Assembly (NCBI GenBank): GCA_947494335.1
Contig: CANLUT010000002.1
Location: 1 to 64,000 of the forward strand
From: Oligoflexales bacterium
Lineage (GTDB): Bacteria; Bdellovibrionota_B; Oligoflexia; Oligoflexales; RGVZ01
Direction of reading: 5' to 3'
Length of the DNA stretch: 64,000 nucleotides
Below, one piece after another: positions 16,995 through 24,621 of this stretch (the first letter of the stretch is position 1; each line of letters starts with the position of its first letter). The notes under the pieces are model-generated. The model was not told where the DNA came from and did not search any database. It saw nothing but the letters and a program-made list of their open reading frames with translations. The translations under genes were made by a program, and so were the position numbers.

Positions 16995-17837
16995 TCAAAG
17001 AACAATCTGCCAGGGAAACAAATAGAAGAAACCCCAACCGTAAAAATTGGGACGGGCATACTGCAAGTAGGCGTCATTAAATGCTCGCGTACGCTCAGCT
17101 CCGACAAGAAGAGACTGTAATTGACCCGCACGAGACCAGCTGTAAGGAATACCGCGCTCAAATCCCGCTGCGGTCATAACTCGTCCATTCGCAGATAACT
17201 CCCAGTAGCGTGCACCCTTGACCGGACAGCTACCTTGATAATACTCGGCGTTACGACCAACTCCAGCGTTCGTCCAGCAACCTACGAGCTGTGACGGATT
17301 TTCTGCGGCATAAACCATACGCGCGTACACAAGTCTGCCGCGAGTCCGACCTATCAAGACTTTTTCGATTCCGTTAGATATCGTTTCGTCTGAAGAAAAA
17401 GAAAACGCACTCTCGTAAACCAAGTCTTGCGTCTGATTCGCCTGAACTCGATCCAATAGGAGATCAAGATCCGCCGACGTCGGAGCAGCCTTAAATTGCT
17501 TTACGTAGAAGTCACCATTCATGCCGCCGTTTTCTGTTGTTAATCCACGCATGACAAGAGCAATCATTCCCATGCTGTGGGGAAGATTCGTAAATACTGC
17601 GTAGGTGATTTCACTTCCATTATGAGGCTGAGAAAAGCGAAATTTTGTACTCTCAAGATTATTGCCGCCGATTTTCAAAGAAACGGCCTCGCCGATTTCT
17701 ACTGCTGACGGCACAACAAAAACATTGCCGTCCGTGTTTTTAACAAACACGCGACCGGTCAAGCTGGCACCAAAGAGTGCGGACGTGAAATTTAGAATTA
17801 AAATTAAGGAGAAAATTCTTGTGATAAAAAGACTCAT
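16995..17837 (-). CDS. Secreted protein of unknown function, aromatic C-terminus
   Basis: 280 residues. The N-terminal signal peptide (about 1-23) ends ALFGA. A beta-rich body with two Cys (about 191 and 208) suggests a disulfide and periplasmic or extracellular location. The last 20 residues are very aromatic (NFYGWGFFYLFPW). No family recognised. GAGG seven bases before the ATG supports the start. It is convergent with the DUF5522 gene and lies downstream of a Tyr-rich lipoprotein gene in the same direction. The aromatic end resembles those of the lipoproteins at 6.8 and 18 kb in character, though not in alignable sequence. Confidence 0.65.
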   Translation of the reverse strand: MSLFITRIFSLILILNFTSALFGASLTGRVFVKNTDGNVFVVPSAVEIGEAVSLKIGGNNLESTKFRFSQPHNGSEITYAVFTNLPHSMGMIALVMRGLTTENGGMNGDFYVKQFKAAPTSADLDLLLDRVQANQTQDLVYESAFSFSSDETISNGIEKVLIGRTRGRLVYARMVYAAENPSQLVGCWTNAGVGRNAEYYQGSCPVKGARYWELSANGRVMTAAGFERGIPYSWSRAGQLQSLLVGAERTRAFNDAYLQYARPNFYGWGFFYLFPWQIVL

Positions 17838-17927
17838 GGCAAAACCTCAGGCCGAAAAGAAAGCGCATTTGTTTAACGGCCGGATGTTTAGCACCAACTT
17901 GAGCGGACACCAAGATAATTTTATATG

Positions 17928-17986
17928 AAAAAACGAGGTGGACGTTTACTGGCACAACCGCGATCCCAATAAGCCATCACACCTCG
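17928..17986 (-). terminator. Possible terminator of the Tyr-rich lipoprotein gene
   Basis: On the minus strand, CGAGGTG (17980-17986) and CACCTCG (17934-17940) form a perfect 7-bp stem with a 39-base loop, directly followed by six T (17928-17933). The long loop lowers confidence. Confidence 0.45.
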
Positions 17987-17999
17987 GATAGCCTCGTGA

Positions 18000-18632
18000 C
18001 TATCTATGGTACGGCGTCACAGGAGACGCGCCGTACCCATAGCGATCGTCATACCCGGCGTAAGAATCATCGGAGCCATAGGGCTGGCCATAAGGATACT
18101 GATTTCCTTGGTACTGAGGCCAAATGGAAGGGCGCTGATAGTAGTAATAGTTCATGCCCGGGGTCTGATAGCGATTCTGAAATAGCCAACTAAAGATTGA
18201 TCCGCGGTTGTAATAGGTTGGCTGGTAGTAACGGTAGTCACGACAACCGCGATTTGGCCGATGGTGGCCGTAGCCGTACCCCCTCTGCTGATAGTTCTGC
18301 CAACCGGTGAATGCCTCTGTGGAGGAAGATTGGTCTAGATCATCGACAAAACGCTCGGGATGCTGTCCTCTAGCAAATATACCGGTAATGGATTCCGCGG
18401 AAACATTGCCTGGGATTTGGGGCAGAAGTCGCATCTCGGCCTGATCAACTTGCTCAGAGCCGTCCTGCGATACAGGGACTGCAATAACAGTTCCCTCGGG
18501 GAGGCTCGACCCGGGCGTTGGCGCCACCTCCTGACGGGGGGGATGGTCTGAGGACTCTCTTTTTCCGCATGCGGTTACAGCAAGACTAGACATCACAGCA
18601 CCCATAGTTATGACTAAAAATTTTTTTTGCAT
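18000..18632 (-). CDS. Lipoprotein with Tyr/Gly/Pro-rich C-terminus
   Basis: 210 residues. The signal sequence ends in lipobox VTAC (Cys 22). Residues 28-105 are polar and acidic. From about 110 the chain is dominated by Tyr, Gly, Pro, Gln and Arg (for example NYYYYQRPSIWPQYQ and YGQPYGSDDSYAGYDDRYGY), a low-complexity tail likely to be disordered or adhesive. AAGGAG eight bases before the ATG fixes the start. Exported and probably outer-membrane anchored. No family recognised. Such Tyr/Gly tails occur in surface matrix and adhesive proteins, but that role is only a guess here. Confidence 0.7.
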   Translation of the reverse strand: MQKKFLVITMGAVMSSLAVTACGKRESSDHPPRQEVAPTPGSSLPEGTVIAVPVSQDGSEQVDQAEMRLLPQIPGNVSAESITGIFARGQHPERFVDDLDQSSSTEAFTGWQNYQQRGYGYGHHRPNRGCRDYRYYQPTYYNRGSIFSWLFQNRYQTPGMNYYYYQRPSIWPQYQGNQYPYGQPYGSDDSYAGYDDRYGYGASPVTPYHR

Positions 18633-18753
18633 GGTAAATCTCCTTTTGAAAAGACTGTTAGATCTTAGGCACGCAACTTTCGTCTATGCTGAAAGTTTAT
18701 TCAGAGCAATTGACAAAAGACGGGAAATGGCCAATTTGCCGGGGGTTCATAGA

Positions 18754-18770
18754 CATTTTGCGACAAAATG
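18754..18770. repeat. 17-base inverted repeat between divergent genes
   Basis: CATTTTG, CGA, CAAAATG is a perfect inverted repeat in the gap between the divergent lipoprotein and amidase genes. Possible operator; no known factor assigned. Confidence 0.4.
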
Positions 18771-18881
18771 ACCAAAACTAGGCCATCCCTGCAGAGCATT
18801 CCTCTGCATCAGAACCCGGCAGCGGAGCCTGTGGTAGAATATAAATCATCGTCAAAATCTTACTCTCTGGAATAAGCCGCC

Positions 18882-20282
18882 ATGCCTCAACGCTACTCTG
18901 CATTCACTAATGATGTCCTAGGAAGCCTCGATGCAACTGCAGTCAGTGCACTGATCCATAAGGGCGATATATCCTTGGACGAGGCTATTGATGCAGCCAT
19001 CGAACGCACCCAGAAGGCCCAGCCCGTTCTAAACGCGATGGTTGTAGCTGACTTTGAGAGAGTTAAAACTAGATCCAAAGCCAAGCGAGATTCTATTTTA
19101 AATACGCCCGCCTTCTTGAAAGACAATATTAACCTTACAGGACTACCCACTCGATTCGGGTCCGGAGCTACGTCGCCAAAACCATCGAGCATCACAGATG
19201 ACTTGGTTAAACAGCTGCATGCAGCCGGTCTGAACTTTATAGGGAAGTCTTCAACCCCAGCCTTTGGTTTTGGTTGTAGTACAGAGTATGACGACGGTAG
19301 GCCGCCCACGAGAAACCCATGGAATCTGACCCTAACACCCGGCGGAAGCTCTGGAGGGTCAGCAGCACTTGTCGCCTCGGGGGTTGTACCAATCGCCCAC
19401 GCCAATGATGGCGGCGGATCCATTCGAATTCCCGCAGCTCTTTGCGGGCTGATTGGCCTTAAACCATCCCGTGGACGCTTGGTTCAACAGCGTAAGGCCA
19501 AGTCGATGCCGATTGATATTGTGTCGGACGGTGTCTTAACCAGAACGGTGCGAGATACGGCCAACTTTTTTTATGATGCTGAGCGGTTTTATAAGCCGTC
19601 TAAGTTAAAGCCCATTGGACTAGTAGAAGGCCCAAACAAAAAACGACTAAAAATCGGTTTTGTTTTCGACTCACTATTAACTAAAGCCTGCCCGGAAACC
19701 CGCCAAGCCGTAGAGAAGACAGCGAAGGTACTTTCAGACCTGGGTCACCATGTCGAAGAGACAGCCTTTATGGCTGAAGAACGCTTTGCCAACAACTTCA
19801 CCCTTTACTGGAGTTTTTTAGCATTCACCGTCGAGTTATTTGGACAAAATATCTTTGCTCAAGATTTTGATCGCAAAAAACTTGATGGACTTACCAAGGG
19901 GCTTTCTCGAAACTTTTCAAAAAACATGTTGGCTGGTGTTGGCTCAATTTTTTACCTGAAAAAAGCGATAAAATCGGAGCTAGCGCGCGAATGGAATTAT
20001 GATGTCGTGATCTCACCCGTACTTGCCAAAGTCACACCTGAGCTTGGTTATCTAAATCCCGGCGTCCCCTTTGATGAGCTCTTACGAAGACTGCAAGACT
20101 ACGTGGGCTATACACCTTTGGCCAATGCCGTTGGAAACACAGCTATCTCATTGCCCATGCATCAATCTGAGCGTGGTGACCCCATCGGGATTCAAATCTC
20201 TGCCCCGGTTGGTGATGAACGCCTACTTCTCGAGCTGGCTTTTGAACTCGAATCAGCCTGTACATGGAAAAAATTAGGGTGA
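18882..20282 (+). CDS. Amidase signature family hydrolase
   Basis: 466 residues, typical for the family. The Ser-Ser-Lys catalytic triad is visible: K80 (FLKDN), S156 in PGGSSGGS and S180 in NDGGGSIRIPA. No signal peptide, so cytoplasmic. It hydrolyses an amide bond; the family covers GatA, fatty-acid amide hydrolases and 6-aminohexanoate-type amidases. No gatB or gatC is nearby and the C-terminus differs from GatA, so a catabolic amidase is more likely than a tRNA amidotransferase subunit. GGAAT lies ten bases before the ATG. A remnant of a different amidase of the same family lies 2.6 kb downstream. Confidence 0.88.
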   Translation: MPQRYSAFTNDVLGSLDATAVSALIHKGDISLDEAIDAAIERTQKAQPVLNAMVVADFERVKTRSKAKRDSILNTPAFLKDNINLTGLPTRFGSGATSPKPSSITDDLVKQLHAAGLNFIGKSSTPAFGFGCSTEYDDGRPPTRNPWNLTLTPGGSSGGSAALVASGVVPIAHANDGGGSIRIPAALCGLIGLKPSRGRLVQQRKAKSMPIDIVSDGVLTRTVRDTANFFYDAERFYKPSKLKPIGLVEGPNKKRLKIGFVFDSLLTKACPETRQAVEKTAKVLSDLGHHVEETAFMAEERFANNFTLYWSFLAFTVELFGQNIFAQDFDRKKLDGLTKGLSRNFSKNMLAGVGSIFYLKKAIKSELAREWNYDVVISPVLAKVTPELGYLNPGVPFDELLRRLQDYVGYTPLANAVGNTAISLPMHQSERGDPIGIQISAPVGDERLLLELAFELESACTWKKLG

Positions 20283-20483
20283 TTTTTATAAGGTTTCGCA
20301 ATTCGTAACGAGATAAAAAGAGATCTTATGCATTTAAAGGAAATAAAAGGGCTCTATCATTAGGCTAGATTCATTACCTAAAGTCAGGCGCTGCTACGAT
20401 TTTAACACTCTTGATTAAACCGTCTTTGGCCACTAAAGTCGCAGGCGGCGCGAAGAAATCGTCTTTTTAGTTTAAAGATAGAA

Positions 20484-20858
20484 TTAGTCTACGTGAGAAT
20501 GACGTTTCAATGCATCTAGCGATACATAATCCAATGCTTTGATATCCGTTGCCTGCAAATCTACTTTCGGCGCACAGCCAGCAACAAAAGCCTCCTGCCA
20601 TCGCTGAGCGCAAAGGCACCAGCGGTCATTTGGTTTGAGTCCAGGGAAAGAATTCCTTGGACTCGGAGTGATGAGATCGTTGCCTTTTTGAAGGCTAAAC
20701 TCTAAAAACTCCTCCGTAACAATTGCACAGATTGTGTGCCTGCCAAGATCATGATCGTCAGTGCGACAAAAACCATCGCGAAAAAAACCGGTCTTAGGAT
20801 CGTCGCAGCAACTCTTTAGTGGCTGGTTTAAGACATTTATTTTTAAAGGTTTTTTCAC
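20484..20858 (-). CDS. DUF2237 family protein
   Basis: 124 residues. Complete family signature: NVLNQPLKSCCDDPKTGFFRDG, then D..LGRHTICA, TEEFLEFS..KGNDL, PGLKPNDRWCLCAQRW and a final DYVSLDALK. Cytoplasmic, rich in conserved Cys and Trp. DUF2237 proteins are common in bacteria and have no established function. The gene stands alone on the minus strand at the left border of the accessory-looking stretch. Full length with all signature blocks, so probably active. Confidence 0.88.
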   Translation of the reverse strand: MKKPLKINVLNQPLKSCCDDPKTGFFRDGFCRTDDHDLGRHTICAIVTEEFLEFSLQKGNDLITPSPRNSFPGLKPNDRWCLCAQRWQEAFVAGCAPKVDLQATDIKALDYVSLDALKRHSHVD

Positions 20859-20983
20859 CTAACACCTCAAATTAATCGCATGAATTGAACGGACTGTCTG
20901 TTCACACCATTTGTAGTACTTATTGAGAGTAAAATAAAGTATGCTCCCGCTACGCAAACCGCTTTTATAAAAGTCTTAAAACA

Positions 20984-21289
20984 TTGGGTATAACGAAATC
21001 ACTAAAAGCTAAATTAGCACTCTTTTCTCCTGAAGATCTTTCGAGGATGGTCCGGATGGGATGGGAGGACAGGACATCCTTTGAGGCCATCTATACTCAG
21101 TTCAATTTGACACCGAACGAGTTTGTCAAAGTCATGCGAACCCAGCTCTCTCCTTCCGGGTTTAAGCTTTGGCGAAAGCGGATCTTTGAGAAAGGGCATC
21201 TTAAAAACGAAAAGAAGCGCGGGCACAAAATTTTACGCTTCAAGTGTCCGAATCAGTCAATCGACGGACAAACAAAGGGTAAGAAATAG
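20984..21289 (+). CDS. DUF2805 / TIGR03643 family small protein
   Basis: 101 residues from a TTG start. The family signature is clear: MGWEDRTSFEAIYTQFNL, then EFVKVMRTQLSP.GFKLWRKR. It reads like a small helix-turn-helix protein, and the basic C-terminus would suit nucleic-acid binding; known only as a conserved hypothetical family. No good ribosome site precedes the TTG, so the exact start is uncertain, but the family domain begins soon after it. Confidence 0.75.
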   Translation: MGITKSLKAKLALFSPEDLSRMVRMGWEDRTSFEAIYTQFNLTPNEFVKVMRTQLSPSGFKLWRKRIFEKGHLKNEKKRGHKILRFKCPNQSIDGQTKGKK

Positions 21290-21294
21290 TCCAT

Positions 21295-21525
21295 CTAAAA
21301 TAAATTTGTTCTTGGCTCCTCACCGACTACAAAAAATCGCGATGAGCCAGAGTCATTTTCGAGTTTACATGAGCATTCCCGCTTATTGCCGCTACTGCTG
21401 CAGAAAACTACTGACTGAGTTTCAGTGATAGATTTCCAGCCGATGCTAGTAATCATGACGGCGATGGCGCACACGATTTTGACCATGAACCTTCTACTTA
21501 CAAAATCTACTTTTGAATTATACAA
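21295..21525 (-). CDS. Possible small secreted Cys-containing protein
   Basis: 76 residues, or 63 if it starts at the internal MVKIVCAIAVMITS. That stretch looks like a short signal peptide, followed by a tail with three Cys (FCSSSGNKRECSC). AGAAGG precedes the internal ATG but only three bases away. No family recognised. It ends just after the DUF2805 gene on the other strand. Could be a chance frame. Confidence 0.3.
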   Translation of the reverse strand: MYNSKVDFVSRRFMVKIVCAIAVMITSIGWKSITETQSVVFCSSSGNKRECSCKLENDSGSSRFFVVGEEPRTNLF

Positions 21526-21550
21526 CTCCTATTGCACCCAATCCTACGTC

Positions 21551-21577
21551 ATCCCCAGCGCGAAGCGCGTCGGGGAT
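21551..21577. repeat. REP-like palindrome beside the GIY-YIG gene
   Basis: ATCCCC-A-GCGC-GAA-GCGC-GTC-GGGGAT, a GC-rich imperfect palindrome of 27 bases, 18 bases past the stop of the GIY-YIG gene. Outer arms pair perfectly for six bases and inner arms for four, with asymmetry between them. No T run on either side, so it is not a standard terminator. Looks like a dispersed REP/palindromic element; no second full copy was found in the window. Confidence 0.6.
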
Positions 21578-21595
21578 CTGTAGTGAATTTTCAAT

Positions 21596-21886
21596 TTAGT
21601 TTGGCGGTAGTTCATTCCACTCAGGATTCATAGACTCGATAAGTCTGATTTTCCCTAATCGTGATTTCTTTTTAATAATCTTTTCTCGGGAGATCGCAAA
21701 TTCGATTTCGTCATGCATTTCGAAGTCTACCAAGCGGTCTATATTATACCTCGCTGTAAATCCCCCATAAATCTTGTTCTTATGCGCCCAAAGACGCTTC
21801 TCAAGATTAGATGTCACGCCACAATACAAAGTTGTCATATTCTTGTTTGTCAAAATGTATGTATAGCCAAACTTCTGCACGAACAT
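21596..21886 (-). CDS. GIY-YIG domain nuclease (UPF0213/YhbQ type)
   Basis: 96 residues, essentially one GIY-YIG domain. YTYILTN (8-14) and LYCGVTSNLEKRLWAHK (about 20-36) give the Y-I and Y-C-G blocks and the conserved Arg, and E69 region ISREK.IKK matches the end of the fold with its catalytic Glu. Stand-alone proteins of this family are small DNA endonucleases or DNA-structure binding proteins of unclear role. The gene lies directly beside a REP-like palindrome, an arrangement worth noting. No ribosome site is obvious, so the start is uncertain. Confidence 0.82.
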   Translation of the reverse strand: MFVQKFGYTYILTNKNMTTLYCGVTSNLEKRLWAHKNKIYGGFTARYNIDRLVDFEMHDEIEFAISREKIIKKKSRLGKIRLIESMNPEWNELPPN

Positions 21887-22199
21887 GGAATATCAGATCA
21901 AGTCTTCGCATATCCAGCGACGGGCGGAGAGTCAGAGAAGCTTGTTACTGGTCTAAAAAATGGTCAGGGTGGGCAGACAAACTGCAAACCACTGCAGCGC
22001 CATGATCATATTGATTTTCCTTCACTCTCGAAAGAGGGAATTTCTACAACTGCAGCTGAGAGTAAAAAACTGGGCTACTTTAAAGTCTCAATAATCGGTC
22101 TCAAGATCTTCCGAAGACATTTTCTATCCAAGCCAGAAGTCCTTTGACGCGAGGAACTTGGATTGCAATATTCGGCGATCGCTATCTAAGGAGCAATAC
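21887..22199. other. Intergenic stretch, possible decayed DNA
   Basis: About 310 bases between the GIY-YIG and ORF6N genes. No frame here resembles a known protein. One minus-strand reading runs in a protein-like way but is broken by several stops, so decayed coding sequence is possible. AAGGAG at its right end is the ORF6N ribosome site. Confidence 0.35.
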
Positions 22200-22721
22200 A
22201 TGAGAACTCCAGATAATAATCAGAGCTTGGTAACGCACGAGACTATCGCGCAGGCGATTTTGTTTTTTCGGGGTCAAAAAGTCATCTTAGACGAAGATCT
22301 AGCGAGCCTCTACGGAGTCGAAACCAGAATTCTTGTGCGCAATGTAAAACGAAATCTGGAAAGATTTCCCCATGATTTCATGTTCCAGTTGACTCAAGAT
22401 GAGTTTGGCCTACTCACACAGCGGCGCCAATACCCTGATGGACGAGGAGGTCGTCGATATGCACCTTATGTTTTTACCGAACAAGGAGTGGCAATGGTAT
22501 CCAGTGTGTTGCACAGTCCGCAGGCTATTCAAGTTAATATTGAAATCATGCGAGCGTTCGTTCAATTGCGTGAAGTACTTTCAACTCATAAGGAGCTCGC
22601 AGCACGGCTCGTAGAACTGGAAAAAAACTACGATGATCGATTTCGAGCGGTTTTTCAGGCAATCCAGGCATTGATGGAGACAAAGTCGAAAACTCAACCG
22701 ATTGGATTTATTAAAAACTAA
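22200..22721 (+). CDS. ORF6N domain protein
   Basis: 173 residues. An N-terminal ORF6N domain (about 14-100) includes [36 protein letters not shown] and [18 protein letters not shown], followed by a helical region and a short coiled tail. ORF6N is a DNA-binding module first described in phage proteins, often next to KilA-N or Ant domains, and also found as chromosomal single genes. AAGGAG seven bases before this ATG decides the start; an earlier in-frame ATG has none. Two perfect palindromes follow the stop within 55 bases. Probably a mobile or horizontally spread gene that acts on those sites. Confidence 0.88.
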   Translation: MRTPDNNQSLVTHETIAQAILFFRGQKVILDEDLASLYGVETRILVRNVKRNLERFPHDFMFQLTQDEFGLLTQRRQYPDGRGGRRYAPYVFTEQGVAMVSSVLHSPQAIQVNIEIMRAFVQLREVLSTHKELAARLVELEKNYDDRFRAVFQAIQALMETKSKTQPIGFIKN

Positions 22722-22730
22722 AATTACAAT

Positions 22731-22744
22731 AAAATCATGATTTT
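22731..22744. repeat. Perfect 14-base palindrome after ORF6N
   Basis: AAAATCATGATTTT is self-complementary and lies nine bases past the ORF6N stop. Candidate binding site or part of a compound 3' structure with the next palindrome. Confidence 0.6.
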
Positions 22745-22748
22745 GTAG

Positions 22749-22775
22749 TTTGAGATCCCAAATTGGGATCTCAAA
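22749..22775. repeat. Perfect 27-base palindrome after ORF6N
   Basis: TTTGAGATCCCAA, a central A, TTGGGATCTCAAA: 13-bp arms without mismatch, 27 bases past the ORF6N stop. It could fold as a transcript hairpin, but the lone central base and lack of a T run suggest a DNA site. A related core, ACCCC-AAATTC-GGGGT, occurs at 23314-23329 on the other side of tRNA-Pro. Confidence 0.75.
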
Positions 22776-22858
22776 ATCTGCAGACCCCCTTAGTGAGCCA
22801 TCTCGACCAGTTTAATTGATCTTAGTTAGATCATCTCTTCGAAGATATTTCAGTCAAA

Positions 22859-23032
22859 TCAGGCGCCAGAGTCAAATTCTCGCCAGAAATCCACAAGCTC
22901 TCTATCCGAGTACCTTGCTCCGTGGATCTGTACTCCAACTGGCAAATTATTTTCGCCATTTCCGATGGGAAACGACAATGACGGCGTGCCGAAAACTGTT
23001 GCGCTCTGTAAGAGATTACTTGGATTACGATT
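22859..23032 (-). pseudogene. C-terminal remnant of an amidase gene
   Basis: One minus-strand frame reads NPSNLLQSATVFGTPSLSFP, then IGNGENNLPVGVQIHGARYS and DRELVDFW...FDSGA before its stop at 22859-22861. This is the C-terminal block of an amidase signature enzyme (G.P..S.P.G....LPVGVQI.G....D..L). An in-frame TAG (23033-23035) precedes it and tRNA-Pro follows 50 bases on, leaving no room for the catalytic part. It is not a duplicate of the intact amidase at 18.9 kb, whose end reads differently. Clear relic of a deleted gene. Confidence 0.8.
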
Positions 23033-23084
23033 CTAATCCCGCTAACCGGGATGATGAGGACTTTGGTTTGCGAATTCTCAAAAA

Positions 23085-23161
23085 TGGTCGGGCTGGCGGG
23101 ATTTGAACCCACGACCTCACGCACCCCAAGCGTACGCGCTACCAAGCTGCGCTACAGCCCG
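23085..23161 (-). tRNA. tRNA-Pro (GGG anticodon)
   Basis: A 77-base cloverleaf on the minus strand. Acceptor CGGGCTG pairs with CAGCCCG, with encoded ACCA. The D arm is GCGC..GCGC-like, the anticodon stem TACGC/GCGTG, the loop TTGGGGT (anticodon GGG), and the T arm GTGGG-TTCAAAT-CCCGC. First pair C-G is usual for proline tRNAs. A truncated amidase gene lies directly downstream. Confidence 0.93.
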
Positions 23162-23208
23162 ACTTTTCCAAGATTTGGTAAAAAACCAAGATTCCGGGAA
23201 GTACCCAA

Positions 23209-23237
23209 CGTTAGCACGTCCATCCCAAGCGCGTCAA
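23209..23237 (-). promoter_or_regulatory. Probable promoter of tRNA-Pro
   Basis: Minus-strand TTGACG (23232-23237), 17-base spacer, CTAACG (23209-23214), about 48 bases before the tRNA 5' end. The -35 also lies in an inverted repeat, GCGTCAA-CGAT-TTGACGC. The -10 is poor. Confidence 0.4.
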
Positions 23238-23313
23238 CGATTTGACGCCCCTGGAAGCTTTGTGGCGCCGGCTCTTGAGAGGTAAAATTAAGACAAACCG
23301 TCATTCAAATTGG

Positions 23314-23329
23314 ACCCCAAATTCGGGGT
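23314..23329. repeat. Short inverted repeat resembling the ORF6N palindrome core
   Basis: ACCCC, AAATTC, GGGGT. The pattern CCC-AAATT-GGG matches the centre of the 27-base palindrome at 22749-22775 apart from one base. It lies just before the lytic transglycosylase gene. Confidence 0.4.
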
Positions 23330-23356
23330 GCCTCATTTGCGTGCATTGGAGACTCT

Positions 23357-24601
23357 ATGTTTGGTTCGTCGAGCCTGAAAACCATAAGTCTATGCATTGT
23401 CTTCGCCGCGCTAAGCCAAGACGCTTACGCTGTTGTACGCAGCGGTAATCTTTCCTCTCAGAAGAAGATGAACCAAGAGCTCCCAACCGATCCGTTTGTT
23501 CGACGTCAGGTGAGATTCTGGGAAGCAATATTCCAAAAATATAAATCCAGTAGTGTCGTCATACACGATATCGATGACCCAATCGCCATGATTGATGTGA
23601 TCGACTTTGACCGTTATGTGACAAACAGTGGAAATATCACATCCGTGGCCGATAGCGATCAGACTCAACTAGTCAAAAAATATATCGATCGCTACAACGT
23701 AGGTGTTGAAAGGTTTGTGAAGTTCAAAGAAGAGGCTTTGAAGTTTGGCCCCATCGAGCAGAGACTTTTTGAGGTCTATAATCGTGAACCAGAATCTCTT
23801 GCCAGACTGTACTCCGGGAACGTCAGGTTCCGCGGCCAAGGAGGATTAGCCGATACATTCCTTGCTGCCGCAGCACGGGCACAAGAATATATGCCCTACA
23901 TGGAAAAAACATTTAAACGCCAAGGTCTGCCCCTTGCTCTGACCAGGCTTCCATTCGTGGAATCCATGTTTAATCTCAATGCGCGAAGTAAAGTGGGTGC
24001 ATCCGGAATTTGGCAGTTCATGCCAGAAACTGCACGGGAGTATATGCACGTAGGCCCATTGGTTGATGAGCGCAATAACCCGTACAAAGCTACAAGAGCG
24101 GCGGCACAACTATTTGCAGATAACTTCAAAGAACTCGGCTCATGGCCACTAGCAGTAACAGCCTACAACCATGGTCGCGGGGGAATGGCACGCGCTGCGA
24201 GACAGGTTGGTACAGCGCAGCTCGGACAGATTATTAACAACTACAAGTCACCATCATTCGGGTTTGCTAGTAAAAACTTTTATGCCGAGCTTTTAGCAGC
24301 CAATAGAACTTACGACCTCATAAATAGAAACGGCTTGGTTAAGGAAAAACCCGGTCAACATAGCATTGACACGGTTCTCCTCCACAGACCGATGTCCATT
24401 AACGAAGTTGCGCGAATCACAAAGCTTAGAGAAGACCAACTCATCAAGCTCAACCCCTGTCTGACCTCTGCGGCTATCAGATCGAGGTCTGGACAGTCAT
24501 TGCCAAGAAATTATGAACTGAGACTCCCTAAGGATGCTTTGAAGGTCATGCGTCAGAACTTAGCAAGTAACGCTCGCTCCTCTAGTAGTAATCGACGGTA
24601 G
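23357..24601 (+). CDS. MltD-like lytic transglycosylase with signal peptide
   Basis: 414 residues. The signal peptide (about 1-25) ends DAYA. The SLT domain covers about 185-320: catalytic E202 in LPFVESMFN, then SKVGASGIWQFMP and TAYNHGRGG. The last 80 residues (SINEVARIT..REDQLIKLNP) look like one diverged LysM-type peptidoglycan-binding repeat, giving the domain order of MltD. It cleaves glycan strands with formation of 1,6-anhydro-muramic acid, in the periplasm. It leads a six-gene plus-strand run and ends 20 bases before the next gene, so it may open the wall for the envelope complex encoded downstream. Confidence 0.88.
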   Translation: MFGSSSLKTISLCIVFAALSQDAYAVVRSGNLSSQKKMNQELPTDPFVRRQVRFWEAIFQKYKSSSVVIHDIDDPIAMIDVIDFDRYVTNSGNITSVADSDQTQLVKKYIDRYNVGVERFVKFKEEALKFGPIEQRLFEVYNREPESLARLYSGNVRFRGQGGLADTFLAAAARAQEYMPYMEKTFKRQGLPLALTRLPFVESMFNLNARSKVGASGIWQFMPETAREYMHVGPLVDERNNPYKATRAAAQLFADNFKELGSWPLAVTAYNHGRGGMARAARQVGTAQLGQIINNYKSPSFGFASKNFYAELLAANRTYDLINRNGLVKEKPGQHSIDTVLLHRPMSINEVARITKLREDQLIKLNPCLTSAAIRSRSGQSLPRNYELRLPKDALKVMRQNLASNARSSSSNRR

Positions 24602-24621
24602 GAATACTGAAAGGACTCAAG

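Noticed and set aside
21713-22147. 144-residue plus-strand frame across the GIY-YIG gene and gap
   Set aside because: Half of it is antisense to a recognised family gene; no ribosome site and no recognisable domain.
22816-23145. Two frames (one per strand) of about 100 residues over tRNA-Pro
   Set aside because: They translate the tRNA and the amidase relic in wrong frames.
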